Below, one piece after another: positions 16,835-26,062 of a stretch of DNA of 64,000 nt (position 1 is the stretch's first letter; each line of letters starts with the position of its first letter). A model generated the notes under the pieces. It saw only the letters and a list, made by a program, of their open reading frames with translations, had not been told where the DNA came from and did no database searches. The stretch is from Marinibacterium sp050389775 (lineage in GTDB: Bacteria; Pseudomonadota; Alphaproteobacteria; Rhodobacterales; Rhodobacteraceae). A program made the position numbers and the translations under genes. Location: the NCBI RefSeq assembly GCF_050389775.1, contig NZ_CP177144.1, forward strand, positions 3,100,001 through 3,164,000. Direction: 5' to 3'.

Positions 16835-17941
16835 TCACAGCGCCATGTCGTCGCGATGGATCAGCGCGGCGCGGCCGGGGTAGCCCAGCAGGTCCTCGAT
16901 CTCGGTGCTCTGATGGCCGCGGATGGCCTGGGCCTCGTCGGCGGTGTAGCGCGTCAGGCCCTGGCCCAGGCGCATGCCGCTGTCATCCTCGATGGCCACC
17001 GGGTCGCCCCGGCCGAAGGCGCCGCGCACGTCGGTCACCCCGGCGGGCAGCAGCGACCGGCCGCGGCCCAGGGCCCGGGCGGCGCCGGCGTCGATGACAA
17101 GGATGCCCCGTGGTTTCATCGCGGCGATCCAGCGCTTGCGCGCGGCCTGGGGATCGAGCTGGGCGGTGAACCAGGTGGCATTGGCCCCGTTTTCCAGGGC
17201 GGTCAGCGGGTTCAGCCCCGAGCCTTCGGTGATGGCCATGGCACAGCCCGCCGCCGTGGCCATGCGCGCGGCCATCAGCTTGGTCTTCATCCCGCCCTTG
17301 GACAGGCCCGAGCCGGCATCGCCGGCCATGGCCTCGATCTCGGGGGTGATACGATCGATCCGGTCAAAGCGCGTGGCGGTCGGGTCCTGGGCCGGGTTGG
17401 CCGTGTAGAGCCCGTCGATATCCGACAAGAGCACCAGCACGTCGGCGCCGACGGTCACGGCCACCTGGGCGGCCAGCCGGTCGTTGTCGCCATAGCGGAT
17501 CTCGTCGGTGGCAATGGTGTCGTTCTCGTTGACGATGGGCACCACGCCCAGGCCCAGCAGGGTTTCCAGCGTGGCCCGCGAATTGAGATAGCGCCGGCGG
17601 TCGGCGCTGTCTTCCAGCGTGACCAGCACCTGGGCGGCGGTGATCCGGTGCGGGGCCAGCGCCTCTTCATAGGCCCGGGCCAGGCGGATCTGGCCGACGG
17701 CCGCCGCGGCCTGCGATTGTTCCAGCGCAAGGGTCGTCGGCGGCAGGCCCAGGGCGCCCCGGCCCAGGGCGATCGAGCCCGAGGAGACCAGGATCACGTC
17801 GGCGCCCGCGGCCTTCAACCGGGCGACATCACCGGCCAGGGCGGTCAGCCAGTCGCCGCGCAACAGCCCGCTGACCCGGTCGACCAGCAGGGCCGACCCG
17901 ATCTTGACGACAATCCGCCGCGCCGCGGTCAGGGATGCCAC
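16835..17941 (-). CDS. proB: Glutamate 5-kinase
   Basis: 368 residues. The N-terminal amino-acid kinase domain (RIVVKIGSALLVD, then VSSGSIALGR) phosphorylates glutamate. The C-terminal PUA domain covers about 280-360. The kinase has the Lys-rich TGGMKTK-type loop as SKGGMKTKLMAARMA. Its start overlaps the end of obgE by 13 bases, so obgE-proB-proA form one unit; this order is common in Alphaproteobacteria. Confidence 0.97.
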   Translation of the reverse strand: MASLTAARRIVVKIGSALLVDRVSGLLRGDWLTALAGDVARLKAAGADVILVSSGSIALGRGALGLPPTTLALEQSQAAAAVGQIRLARAYEEALAPHRITAAQVLVTLEDSADRRRYLNSRATLETLLGLGVVPIVNENDTIATDEIRYGDNDRLAAQVAVTVGADVLVLLSDIDGLYTANPAQDPTATRFDRIDRITPEIEAMAGDAGSGLSKGGMKTKLMAARMATAAGCAMAITEGSGLNPLTALENGANATWFTAQLDPQAARKRWIAAMKPRGILVIDAGAARALGRGRSLLPAGVTDVRGAFGRGDPVAIEDDSGMRLGQGLTRYTADEAQAIRGHQSTEIEDLLGYPGRAALIHRDDMAL

Positions 17942-18963
17942 GGGGCCTCGTCCTCGACGGGTTTCTGGCGCAGCCGGTCCTCGGCGATCTCGCCCTTCAA
18001 CGCGCGCAGCACGTCGGTCACGCCTTCGCGAGCCACGCCGGACATCATGAAGACCGGTCCGCCGCTGGCCTCTTCCAGCGCGGCCCTGGCCTCGGCCCGC
18101 TGTTCCTCGTCCAGCGCGTCGATCTTGTTCAGCGCGGTGACCCGGGGCTTGTCGGCCAGGTGGCCGCCATAGGCCTCAAGCTCGGCGATGATCGTCCGGT
18201 AATCCTCGGCGATCGTCTCGGACGTGCCGTCGACCAGGTGCAGCAGGACGGAACAGCGCTCAACATGGCCCAGGAAGCGGTCGCCGATCCCCCGGCCCTC
18301 GTGGGCGCCTTCGATCAGGCCGGGAATGTCGGCAATGACAAACTCGGCATTGTCCACGCCCACCACGCCCAGGTTGGGATGCAGCGTGGTGAACGGGTAA
18401 TCGGCGATCTTGGGCCGGGCGTTCGACGTCGCGGCCAGGAAGGTCGACTTGCCCGCGTTGGGCAGGCCCAGCAGCCCGGCATCTGCGATCAGCTTCAACC
18501 GCAGCCACAGGGTCCGGTCGACGCCCGGCTGGCCCGGGTTGGCCCGGCGCGGAGCCTGGTTGGTCGAGGTCTTGAAATGCAGGTTGCCGAACCCGCCGTT
18601 GCCGCCCCGGGCCAGTTCGACCGTTGCGCCCAGCGTGTCGAGATCGGCAATCACCGTCTCTTCGTCCTCGTCGAGGATCTCGGTGCCCACCGGCACCTTC
18701 AGCACGATGTCGTCGCCGGTCTTGCCCGTGCGCTGCTGGCCCATCCCGGGCCGGCCGTTCTCGGCAAAGAAATGCTGCTGGTACCGGAAATCGATCAGCG
18801 TGTTCAGCCCGTCCACGGCCTCGGCAATGACCGACCCGCCGCGCCCGCCGTCGCCGCCATCCGGCCCGCCGTATTCGATGAACTTCTCACGGCGAAAACT
18901 CACCGCGCCACCACCACCGCTACCCGAGCGGATATAGACCTTGCAGAGATCGAGAAACTTCAT
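17929..18963 (-). CDS. obgE: GTPase Obg/CgtA
   Basis: 344 residues. The glycine-rich Obg fold starts at MKFLDLCKVYIRSGSGGGG. The G domain carries GLPNAGKSTF (G1), IADIPGLIEGAHEGRG (switch region) and TALNKID (G4). It acts in 50S subunit assembly and stringent and cell-cycle control. The start at 18963 was chosen from the family N-terminus; the 55-codon upstream extension is not conserved. It lacks a long C-terminal extension. rplU and rpmA, which often precede obgE, are 1 kb upstream with one GNAT gene between. Confidence 0.97.
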   Translation of the reverse strand: MKFLDLCKVYIRSGSGGGGAVSFRREKFIEYGGPDGGDGGRGGSVIAEAVDGLNTLIDFRYQQHFFAENGRPGMGQQRTGKTGDDIVLKVPVGTEILDEDEETVIADLDTLGATVELARGGNGGFGNLHFKTSTNQAPRRANPGQPGVDRTLWLRLKLIADAGLLGLPNAGKSTFLAATSNARPKIADYPFTTLHPNLGVVGVDNAEFVIADIPGLIEGAHEGRGIGDRFLGHVERCSVLLHLVDGTSETIAEDYRTIIAELEAYGGHLADKPRVTALNKIDALDEEQRAEARAALEEASGGPVFMMSGVAREGVTDVLRALKGEIAEDRLRQKPVEDEAPWHP

Positions 18964-19087
18964 GCCCGCGTTCCTACAGCAAGGCGCGCCCGACCAAAAG
19001 CCGCCATGCGCATGCCTTGCCTTTTGCCTGTCCCGGATCGCGTCCGCCCATCGGCCGCGCCCTGCAGGGGGCCATTGCCGGCCCCCT

Positions 19088-19113
19088 GCTTCTTTCTCTT
19101 CGTAAATATTCCC
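19088..19113 (-). repeat. Interspersed element, copy C
   Basis: On the minus strand: GGGAATATTTACG, then AAGAGAAAGAAGC. It belongs to the AAGAGAAAGAAGC subtype shared with the inverted pair at 43688-43745. It sits between the GNAT gene and obgE. Confidence 0.65.
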
Positions 19114-19181
19114 GGGGGAGTCCTCCATCGGAGGACGGGGGCAGCGCCCCCACAGACCCCGCCGGTCAGCCCGCCCCGCGC

Positions 19182-19718
19182 TCAGAGCTTGCGCGCATAG
19201 GTCCAGGTCGGCACCAATGCCCCGCGCGCCACCGAGAAACTCTCGGCATCACCCAGGTAGTCGAACCCGCAATGGCTCAGCACCCGAGCCGAGGCCGGGT
19301 TGTCCTGGAAGACCGAGGCAAAGAGCGACCGGTCGCCCAGCGGGTTTTCCCGCACCAATGCCTGCAGCGCCTCCGAGGCCAGGCCCGTGTTCCAGAACAA
19401 AGGCGCGATCCAGAAGCCCACCTCGGCGCCGCCCTCGTCCAGCCGCTTGAGCGAGATCACGCCCTTCAGCTCAGGCCCCCCGTCGCGGGTGCCGTCGATC
19501 GCCCAGATGAATTCCTCGCGGTCCTCGGCCATGGCCCGGTCGACATAGGCCTCGGTCGCCCCGGGGGGCAGCGGATGAGGAATGGCCGATGTCATGCGCG
19601 CCACGCGCTCGTCGCCGGCCCATTGCGCGATCAGCCCGCAATCCGAGCGGCGCAGCGGGCGCAGGTCGAACCTTGCGCATTCGATCGTGGCCTGGTTGAC
19701 GATCCTGTCCAGTTTCAT
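19182..19718 (-). CDS. GNAT family N-acetyltransferase (RimJ/RimL-like)
   Basis: 178 residues. It contains the order of a GNAT_3 fold: DLRPLRRSDCGLIAQW, a central ELKGVISLKRLDEGGAEVGFWI and the acetyl-CoA loop region NTGLASEALQAL, ending with NPASARVLSHCGFDYLG. Such enzymes acetylate ribosomal-protein N-termini or small amines. It lies between rpmA and obgE, fitting a ribosome-linked role, but the substrate is not known. GGGAGTGAGACG precedes the start. Confidence 0.87.
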   Translation of the reverse strand: MKLDRIVNQATIECARFDLRPLRRSDCGLIAQWAGDERVARMTSAIPHPLPPGATEAYVDRAMAEDREEFIWAIDGTRDGGPELKGVISLKRLDEGGAEVGFWIAPLFWNTGLASEALQALVRENPLGDRSLFASVFQDNPASARVLSHCGFDYLGDAESFSVARGALVPTWTYARKL

Positions 19719-19917
19719 CGTCTCACTCCCTGCTGGAGCCCCCGGGGCGCCCCTGTCTACTCATCCATATCGGCACGTCCATCGTGCCCGGCAAGGCGGC
19801 GAACCGTCGCCCTCGGGGCCCTGCGCCCCAACCTTGCCCAACCCTGACCCGCCCGCCTGTCGCGGGCCGGTCGCAGCCTGTCATTGCCCCGGCCGCCTTT
19901 CCGCCGGGTAAACGAAA

Positions 19918-19945
19918 AGGGGACCGGCGGTTCCGCCGATCCCCT
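19918..19945 (-). terminator. Rho-independent terminator of rplU-rpmA
   Basis: AGGGGATCGGCGG pairs with CCGCCGGTCCCCT (minus strand) with a 2-base loop and one G-U, followed by TTTTCGTTT. It lies 31 bases past the rpmA stop, so the GNAT and obgE genes need their own promoter. Confidence 0.85.
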
Positions 19946-19976
19946 GAGTGTTTTTCCAACCTCTGTAAGGTTCGGC

Positions 19977-20246
19977 TTACTCGGCGGCCTCCGCGGCTGG
20001 CAGCACCGAAATGAAGGTTCGACCCTTCAGACCCTTGTGGAAGGTCACGGCGCCTTCGGCGGTGGCAAAGATGGTGTGGTCCTTGCCCATGCCAACGCCT
20101 TCGCCCGGCCAGAACTTGGTGCCGCGCTGACGCACGATGATGTTGCCCGCGACGGCCGCCTGGCCCCCGTAGAGCTTCACGCCAAGACGGCGGCCTGCGG
20201 AATCGCGACCGTTACGGGACGAACCGCCTGCTTTTTTATGTGCCAT
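19977..20246 (-). CDS. rpmA: 50S ribosomal protein L27
   Basis: 89 residues. It starts MAHKKAGGSSRNGRDSAGRR, the conserved N-terminus that reaches the peptidyl-transferase centre, and does not carry the Firmicute-type cleavable extension. It is 12 bases downstream of rplU, with AAGGAGAGACCAGC before the ATG. Confidence 0.98.
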   Translation of the reverse strand: MAHKKAGGSSRNGRDSAGRRLGVKLYGGQAAVAGNIIVRQRGTKFWPGEGVGMGKDHTIFATAEGAVTFHKGLKGRTFISVLPAAEAAE

Positions 20247-20258
20247 GCTGGTCTCTCC

Positions 20259-20654
20259 TTACGCTTCGGCGGCTTCGGCAGCCGGGGCGTCCTTGACGGA
20301 GCCCGCGCCCACTGCGGCCTTGACACCGGTCGCATCGGCGCCCGAGGTCAGGATTTCGGTGATACGCACGACGGTCAGTTGCTGACGGTGACCGCGGGTA
20401 CGCTTGGAGGAATGCTTGCGGCGGCGTTTCACGAAGGTGATGACCTTGTCGGCCTTCACGTCTTCCACCACCTCGGCCTGCACGGCCGCGCCTTCGATCG
20501 TCGGCGCGCCGACGACGGTGGTGTCACCGCCCAGCATCAGCACGTCGTTGAACTGCACGGTTTCGCCGGCAATGGCGGCCAGTTTCTCGATCCGGAGCTC
20601 GTCGCCCGAGCGGACCTTGTACTGCTTGCCACCGGTCTTAAGGACCGCAAACAT
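20259..20654 (-). CDS. rplU: 50S ribosomal protein L21
   Basis: 131 residues, slightly longer than the ~103-residue E. coli protein because of a C-terminal extension rich in alanine (GVKAAVGAGSVKDAPAAEAAEA split over the last 25 residues). The core has MFAVLKTGGKQYKVRSGDEL, VLMLGGDTTVVGAP, and KRRRKHSSKRTRGHRQQLT. The start at 20654 is the conserved ATG; GAAGGAAGACAGAC precedes it. Confidence 0.97.
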   Translation of the reverse strand: MFAVLKTGGKQYKVRSGDELRIEKLAAIAGETVQFNDVLMLGGDTTVVGAPTIEGAAVQAEVVEDVKADKVITFVKRRRKHSSKRTRGHRQQLTVVRITEILTSGADATGVKAAVGAGSVKDAPAAEAAEA

Positions 20655-20966
20655 GTCTGTCTTCCTTCTTTCTGCCGCGTCCTGTGGTCCCCTTTCGGGC
20701 GTTTCCGCAGGGCCTGACCGATGCCTGCGCCCCCAAGGGGCGAAAGAACCGGCAGTGTCAGACCCGAACAACCTCGGACGGCGCGCCCCCTTCGGGGCTT
20801 GAATGACTGCAAAACCCGGCGCGGATCATCCGGCCGGGGATGCGCGCTTATGCACTTGCCTCCCGGCCCTGTCAACCGCCCCCGCCCGGACAATGGCGCG
20901 GAACGGCCCCGATTTCCCCGGAAAACGGCGTTTTCCGCCCCCGGCGGTGGTGCAAGCGGGCCGGGG
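20655..20966 (-). promoter_or_regulatory. rplU leader and promoter region with two hairpins
   Basis: 312 bases without a gene. On the minus strand the leader can form two GC-rich hairpins, CGCCCC/GGGGCG at 20728-20742 and GCCCC/GGGGGC at 20785-20798. They could be part of an autoregulatory ribosomal-protein leader, but I do not recognise a known motif. It also separates rplU from the DUF2059 genes upstream. Confidence 0.35.
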
Positions 20967-21812
20967 TCACAGGTCCTGCGCCTGCGTGGCGCGCCCGGCC
21001 ACCAGCCCCAGCCCATGGGAGATCCGGCCATAGGTGACCTCGAATCCCTCGAACAGCGCGGCATTCACGGCCTGGCCTGCCGGTGTTTCGGAAAAGGCGA
21101 CATAGGCGTCAAGATCGGCGGGATCGGCCGGCCCGTAGGCCAGCAGCAGGTAGCCCATCAGCCAGCCCTCGGTATCAGCCCGGATCGCGCCCTCCTGCGC
21201 CCAGACCCGCGACAGGATCTCGCCGTCATCGGCCGGCTGGCCCGCGCCGGCAGCCAGCCCGCGCAGGAACTGGAACCGGGCGGTCATGGTGCTGGTCGTG
21301 TTGCGCTCGACCAGGTCGTTGACCTCGGCAAAGCGGCGCAGGGAGGCAATCGGCTCGCCGGACTCGTCCCGGCGGGCGGCCCATTCGCCGCGCGCGATGG
21401 CCTCGATATCGGGATCGGAAATCGCCGCCCGCGCCACCAGCTCCAGCTCGACCAGCGCCCGGCCCGCCGGGCTGTCGAAAAAGGCCACGGCCGCCCCCAG
21501 GTCACCGGCCGACAGCGCCCCGAAGGCGCCGGTCAGCTCTGCGCGGATCAGCCCGGGGTCAAAGACCTCTTCCAGCTGGGCCATGGCCACCGGCGACACC
21601 TGTCCGGTGGCATCGGCGGGCAGCAGGTCGCGGGCATCGTCCAGCCCCTCGTCACGCATCAGAACGGCCAGGTCCTGCAACCGAAGTGCCTCACCCAGCC
21701 GGTCGACCATGTCGTCGCCGGGCCCGGCCAGCGCCCGCAGCGGCAGGACCAGCACCAGAAGGACCAGCGCCACCCCTGCCCGCAGTCCCGGAAAGCCCCG
21801 CAACGCGGGCAT
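20967..21812 (-). CDS. DUF2059 domain-containing exported protein
   Basis: 281 residues. A clear signal peptide covers about 1-29 (LRAGVALVLLVLVLPLRALA). The rest is helical, with an ALSAGDLGAAVAFFDSPAGRAL stretch (about residues 105-125) that matches the DUF2059 theme 'helices ending in FYxSPxGxxL'. It starts one base inside the stop of the upstream paralogue (TGATG), so both are made together. Paralogues in tandem suggest a periplasmic pair. Function unknown. Confidence 0.8.
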   Translation of the reverse strand: MPALRGFPGLRAGVALVLLVLVLPLRALAGPGDDMVDRLGEALRLQDLAVLMRDEGLDDARDLLPADATGQVSPVAMAQLEEVFDPGLIRAELTGAFGALSAGDLGAAVAFFDSPAGRALVELELVARAAISDPDIEAIARGEWAARRDESGEPIASLRRFAEVNDLVERNTTSTMTARFQFLRGLAAGAGQPADDGEILSRVWAQEGAIRADTEGWLMGYLLLAYGPADPADLDAYVAFSETPAGQAVNAALFEGFEVTYGRISHGLGLVAGRATQAQDL

Positions 21813-22654
21813 CAGATGTCCTGGCCCGGGTCAAGCTCGGACATGCGCGAGGCCAGGACCTCGAACCGGTTGGCCATGATCTCGTATTGCACGGCATTCA
21901 TCAGCTCGTAGACCTCGATCATCTCGGGCTCTTCCAGCGCGGCGGTATAGGTTTCCAGATCGTCATCCGAGATATCGCGATAGACATAGGCCGACGAGGC
22001 CAGCGCGCTCTGGGCAATCGCCATGCGCAGCTGCGGCTCCTGCGCCTGCATCATCGCGGCCAGTTCCTCGGGATCGAGCTGCAGCTCGATCACCCCGGCG
22101 GCGCTGGCCGCCAGCAGAAAGCGCATCTGGATCTGCTGCATCGCCCGCACCGCGCTGCCCGAGGCGTCGATCGCTGCGCCCATGCGCTTGAACATGTCCA
22201 GCCGGGGCGAGCCGTCTTCGACCATCTCGGCCACCAGAGCCACGCCCTGCTCCTGCTTGGCCGTGTCATCGGGATCGAGATGCGAGGCATTCTCGATCTC
22301 GACCAGCCGCTGGCCCAGATCGGTGGCATAGAACCCCGCGGCATGGGCCAGCTTGTCGTCTTCAAGGGTCTGCTCCAGCATGTCGACGGCCATGTCGTAC
22401 ATCAGGTCGACGTCAAAGACCTCCGAGCTGAGGCGCTTCCAGCTGTAGCCGAAGACCCCGGCATCGATGCCCAGCATGACCGGCGCATCTTCGGCGGAAT
22501 ATTTCAGGCTCTCCAGCGCGGCATCAAAGCCGGTGACCTGCAAGAAAGCCTCGACCTTGTCGCGATTGGCGGCAGCGGCGGGCAGGACGAAGAGGGTCAG
22601 CGCGACAAGCGCGGCGCCGGCCACCCGGGCGGGGATGCGGATGAAAGCGATCAT
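21812..22654 (-). CDS. DUF2059 domain-containing exported protein
   Basis: 280 residues. Signal peptide at about 1-28 (ALVALTLFVLPAAAA). The family-like core has LEDDKLAHAAGFYATDLGQRL and further alpha-helical repeats. It is paralogous in layout to the following gene, with which it overlaps by one base. No catalytic motif is visible. The promoter must lie in the 267-base gap before 22922, shared with the divergent RTX gene. Confidence 0.78.
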   Translation of the reverse strand: MIAFIRIPARVAGAALVALTLFVLPAAAANRDKVEAFLQVTGFDAALESLKYSAEDAPVMLGIDAGVFGYSWKRLSSEVFDVDLMYDMAVDMLEQTLEDDKLAHAAGFYATDLGQRLVEIENASHLDPDDTAKQEQGVALVAEMVEDGSPRLDMFKRMGAAIDASGSAVRAMQQIQMRFLLAASAAGVIELQLDPEELAAMMQAQEPQLRMAIAQSALASSAYVYRDISDDDLETYTAALEEPEMIEVYELMNAVQYEIMANRFEVLASRMSELDPGQDI

Positions 22655-22921
22655 GGCCCCAAGATAAGGCGCCCGCCGGCCCGCGCCAATGGTCGCGCGC
22701 AGATGGGCGGGCCCGCGCCACGGTCATTTTATCGCGATGCTGTCGATTATGGCCATGGCAGGATGTGCATGGGACCGCAGGGCCCCAGACGCGGGATCAT
22801 GAAACCGGCCCGGGCCGAAACCAGGGCCGCTCAATTCGCCGAAAAAGTCGACAGAAACGGTTTCCTGAATGGGAATTCACGTTTAACCTGTTGAAGACTC
22901 GTTTTAATAGGTAAAACAATT

Positions 22922-24379
22922 ATGACAACGTATACCATCGGCGCGACCTACACGTCTTATAGCTGGTCCGATTTTGACGGCGAATATTCAGAGGCCGACA
23001 GTTACGGCCAGACCACCGCAACCATCACGTCGCTGGACAATGACGACGGTACCTTCACCATGGTCGACGGCATTCCCACGATGGATGGTGTGGACTGGGC
23101 CGAGGCGTTCTTTCCCGAATCCGATCCGTTCTATTACGACTTCTCTTTCCGCACGTACGAATTCACCTGGTCGGGCGGCACGACCTATCTCTTTGTCGCC
23201 GCCGAATCCTACTACTACCTCGATTACTTCGACCTCAGCTCATACAGCACGGACGCCTATGTCTACCTCACGCTGGGCGGGGCCGAATTGCCCGATTTCT
23301 CGCATATCGCCGAAGAGGACCAATACGAGGCCTTCAACGAATTCCTGGCCACGGGCACAATGTCCACGCCGACAACCGGGTTCACCGACGGCACGACCTT
23401 CAACCTGGACGATCTCGATATCGTGGCCGTCGACGAGGACGACTGGATCGCCGGGACCAGCGAAATCGATACCAGCTTTGCCGGTGACGGCGACGATTAC
23501 TTCTACGAATACTACAACAAGAAGGGCGACACGCTGGACGGCGGCGCGGGGATCGACACGGTGGAATACCGGCCCGAGAAAGGGCTCGACTATGTAATCG
23601 TCGACCTGGAGGACTTCACCGCCAACGGCGGAGCGGCCCAGAGGGACCGGCTGTACAACATCGAGAATGTCATCACCTGGCGGGGCGATGACCATGTCGC
23701 GGGCTCGGAAGCCGACAACGTGATCGAGACAGACCGTGGCGATGATACCCTGATCGGGCGTGGCGGCGACGACATGCTGTTTGGCGGCCAGGGCAAGGAC
23801 CTGCTGATCGGCGGCGCCGGAGCCGACCTGCTCGACGGCGGCAACAGCCGCGACATGGTCCTCTATTCGTACTCGACCCACGGGCTGGCCATCGACATGT
23901 TGCCCGGCGGCCAGGGCTCGGGCGACGCCCTGGGCGACACGTTTATCGATATCGAGATCGTCGAGGCCACCGATTACGTCGACATCCTGCGTGGCGACCA
24001 CGCCGACAACCGCCTGCACGGAATGCGCGGCGACGACACCCTGCGCGGACGCGGGGGCAATGACGAGCTTTTCGGCCAGGGCGGCGACGACCTGCTGAAC
24101 GGCGATGCGGGCGACGATCACATGTTCGGCGGCAAGGGCGCCGACACGTTCCAGTTCACTGCAGGCCATGACGTGATCGAAGACCTGGAACAGGGCATCG
24201 ACACGCTGCAGATCTCCAACCGGTTCGCCTCGGGCGCCACCCTGTCCCAGGACGACCTGCGCGATGCGGCCCAACTGATCGACGGCACGCTGACGCTGGT
24301 CTTCTCCGACGCCCATTCGCTGACCCTGCTGGGCCATACCGACATCGACACCGTTCTGGCCGACATCACCGGCTTCTAG
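22922..24379 (+). CDS. RTX-type calcium-binding protein, paralogue 1
   Basis: 485 residues, very acidic. Residues 1-170 are an unusual aspartate- and tyrosine-rich domain (YTSYSWSDFDGEYSEADSYG). Two blocks of glycine-aspartate nonapeptides lie at about 255-312 and 355-410 (GRGGDDMLFGGQGKDLLIGG and similar), expected to bind Ca2+ as a parallel beta-roll. The C-terminal 70 residues (HDVIEDLEQGIDTLQISNRF, later SLTLLGH) resemble serralysin-type ends used for type I secretion. No cleavable signal peptide and no exporter in the window. 52 bases separate it from paralogue 2. Enzymatic function is not visible. Confidence 0.85.
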   Translation: MTTYTIGATYTSYSWSDFDGEYSEADSYGQTTATITSLDNDDGTFTMVDGIPTMDGVDWAEAFFPESDPFYYDFSFRTYEFTWSGGTTYLFVAAESYYYLDYFDLSSYSTDAYVYLTLGGAELPDFSHIAEEDQYEAFNEFLATGTMSTPTTGFTDGTTFNLDDLDIVAVDEDDWIAGTSEIDTSFAGDGDDYFYEYYNKKGDTLDGGAGIDTVEYRPEKGLDYVIVDLEDFTANGGAAQRDRLYNIENVITWRGDDHVAGSEADNVIETDRGDDTLIGRGGDDMLFGGQGKDLLIGGAGADLLDGGNSRDMVLYSYSTHGLAIDMLPGGQGSGDALGDTFIDIEIVEATDYVDILRGDHADNRLHGMRGDDTLRGRGGNDELFGQGGDDLLNGDAGDDHMFGGKGADTFQFTAGHDVIEDLEQGIDTLQISNRFASGATLSQDDLRDAAQLIDGTLTLVFSDAHSLTLLGHTDIDTVLADITGF

Positions 24380-24430
24380 GCCGGGGCCAACGGCCTCTGG
24401 GCCGGAACGCGTTCAAGGAAAGAGTTCAGG

Positions 24431-25885
24431 ATGACCACCTACAGTTATTCCTACATCGAAACCTACGAGTGGGAGAGCGAGTACAATTATTTCGGCGACG
24501 GCTGGGAAAGCGCCTCGGGCAACGATATCGCGACAAAGACCGGCGACGTCCGGGCCGATGACGGCACCGATTTCACCGTGAGCGATGGCGAGCTGGCCAA
24601 TGACACCGTCGACTGGCTGAGCGGGTTCAGCTTTGGCGACGGGCCGCAGAACTATGCCGCCGCCCAACGGACATTGTCCTACGACCTGTTCAACCTCGAC
24701 TGGGCGGGCGGCACGACGCTGATCTACCGGGTGACCTATGATTTCGTGATCGACGATTTCGATCTCTACACCGAGGGCACATACGAGGCCTGGGTCATGC
24801 TGGACGGACCCGCCCTGCCCGATTTCGACACGCTGGAGGCGTTCCGCACCTTCGTCGACGGGGCCGCACTGACCGACCCGGGGCCGGGCTATGGTGAAGG
24901 CGATACCGTCGACCTGGGCGGTCTTCCGGGTGTCGACGTCACCGAAAGCGACGTGATCTATGGCTCGAACGGTCCGGGCGAATATTACGGCGGGGCCGGC
25001 AACGACCAGTTCTACGAATACGGCGATGACAGCGCCGATCTCTGGGACGGCGGCGCCGGGCGCGACACGATCAGCTATGAACAGGCCTATTCCAACGAGG
25101 CCTCGGTCATCAACCTGACCAATCCGGCGCGCAACTCCGGCGTGGCCGAAGGCGACATGCTGGTGTCGATCGAAAACGTCATCGGCAGCATGTCCGCCGA
25201 CTGGATCACCGGCAATGCCGAGGACAACAAGCTGCGCGGCGAATCGGGCGACGACACGCTGATGGGCGTGCATGGCGATGACACCCTGCGCGGCGGCGCG
25301 GGCGATGACACGCTGATCGGCGGCGGCGGGGCCGATGTGCTGGATGGCGGTGCGGGTCGCGACCGGGCCAGCTATGCCGATGCCACCCGCAAGCTGAGCA
25401 TCGACATGCTCGACACCGGCGGGTCGAGCGGCATCGCCGCGGGTGATACCTTTGTCGACGTCGAGATCGTCGAGGCCGGCTCGGGCAACGACATCCTGCG
25501 CGGCGACGGCACGGGCAACCGGCTGCTGGGCGGGGATGGCCATGATGTCATCCGCGGCCGTTCGGGCGACGATGCGCTGTTCGGCCAGGCCGGCGACGAC
25601 GAGCTGAACGGCGATGCGGGCAACGACCGGCTGCATGGCGGCGCGGGGGCCGACACCTTTGTCTACAACGGCGGCCATGACGTGATCGAAGACCTGACCG
25701 ACATCGATATGCTGCTGATCGCCGACCGGTTCGGCGCCGGCCCCACCCTGACCCAGGCCGATATCGAAGCGGCCGCACAACTGGTCGATGGCACGCTGGT
25801 CCTGGACTTTGGCGACAGCCATTCGCTGACCCTGGCGGGCCACGTGGCCGTCGAGGATATCCTTGGCCAGGTGGCCGGATACTGA
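24431..25885 (+). CDS. RTX-type calcium-binding protein, paralogue 2
   Basis: 484 residues, same architecture as the preceding gene: aromatic/acidic N-terminal domain (MTTYSYSYIETYEWESEYNY), nonapeptide repeats in two blocks (for example GGAGDDTLIGGGGADVLDGG), and a C-terminal domain that aligns with paralogue 1 (DGTLVLDFGDSHSLTLAGH versus DGTLTLVFSDAHSLTLLGH). The N-terminal domains are more divergent than the C-terminal ones, as expected if the N-terminal part carries the specific function. The start follows AAGGAAAGAGTTCAGG. Likely co-transcribed with paralogue 1. Confidence 0.85.
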   Translation: MTTYSYSYIETYEWESEYNYFGDGWESASGNDIATKTGDVRADDGTDFTVSDGELANDTVDWLSGFSFGDGPQNYAAAQRTLSYDLFNLDWAGGTTLIYRVTYDFVIDDFDLYTEGTYEAWVMLDGPALPDFDTLEAFRTFVDGAALTDPGPGYGEGDTVDLGGLPGVDVTESDVIYGSNGPGEYYGGAGNDQFYEYGDDSADLWDGGAGRDTISYEQAYSNEASVINLTNPARNSGVAEGDMLVSIENVIGSMSADWITGNAEDNKLRGESGDDTLMGVHGDDTLRGGAGDDTLIGGGGADVLDGGAGRDRASYADATRKLSIDMLDTGGSSGIAAGDTFVDVEIVEAGSGNDILRGDGTGNRLLGGDGHDVIRGRSGDDALFGQAGDDELNGDAGNDRLHGGAGADTFVYNGGHDVIEDLTDIDMLLIADRFGAGPTLTQADIEAAAQLVDGTLVLDFGDSHSLTLAGHVAVEDILGQVAGY

Positions 25886-25972
25886 AGCTTCCGCAAGGGC
25901 CGGTGAAAAATCGGCAAATCGGCCCTTGCGCCCCTCGGAAAACCCACGTACATGCAGCGCCCAGACCCCCGC

Positions 25973-26062
25973 GGAGAGGTGCCGGAGTGGTCGAACGGGG
26001 CGGTCTCGAAAACCGTTGTGGGTGCAAGCCCACCCAGGGTTCGAATCCCTGTCTCTCCGCCA
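25973..26062 (+). tRNA. tRNA-Ser(CGA)
   Basis: 90 bases including encoded CCA. Acceptor arm GGAGAGG pairs with TCTCTCC. The anticodon loop is CTCGAAA, giving anticodon CGA (codon UCG). A long variable arm (TGTGGGTGCAAGCCCAC) and T-arm GGGTTCGAATCCC are present, typical of class II tRNA-Ser. A weak stem ACTATC/GATAGT follows. Confidence 0.97.

Noticed and set aside
23650..24160. Regular GGCGGCGACGA-type repeats that could suggest a repeat array
   Set aside because: They encode the RTX nonapeptides of a secreted protein; spacing is 27 bases per 9 residues with sequence variation, not a CRISPR.
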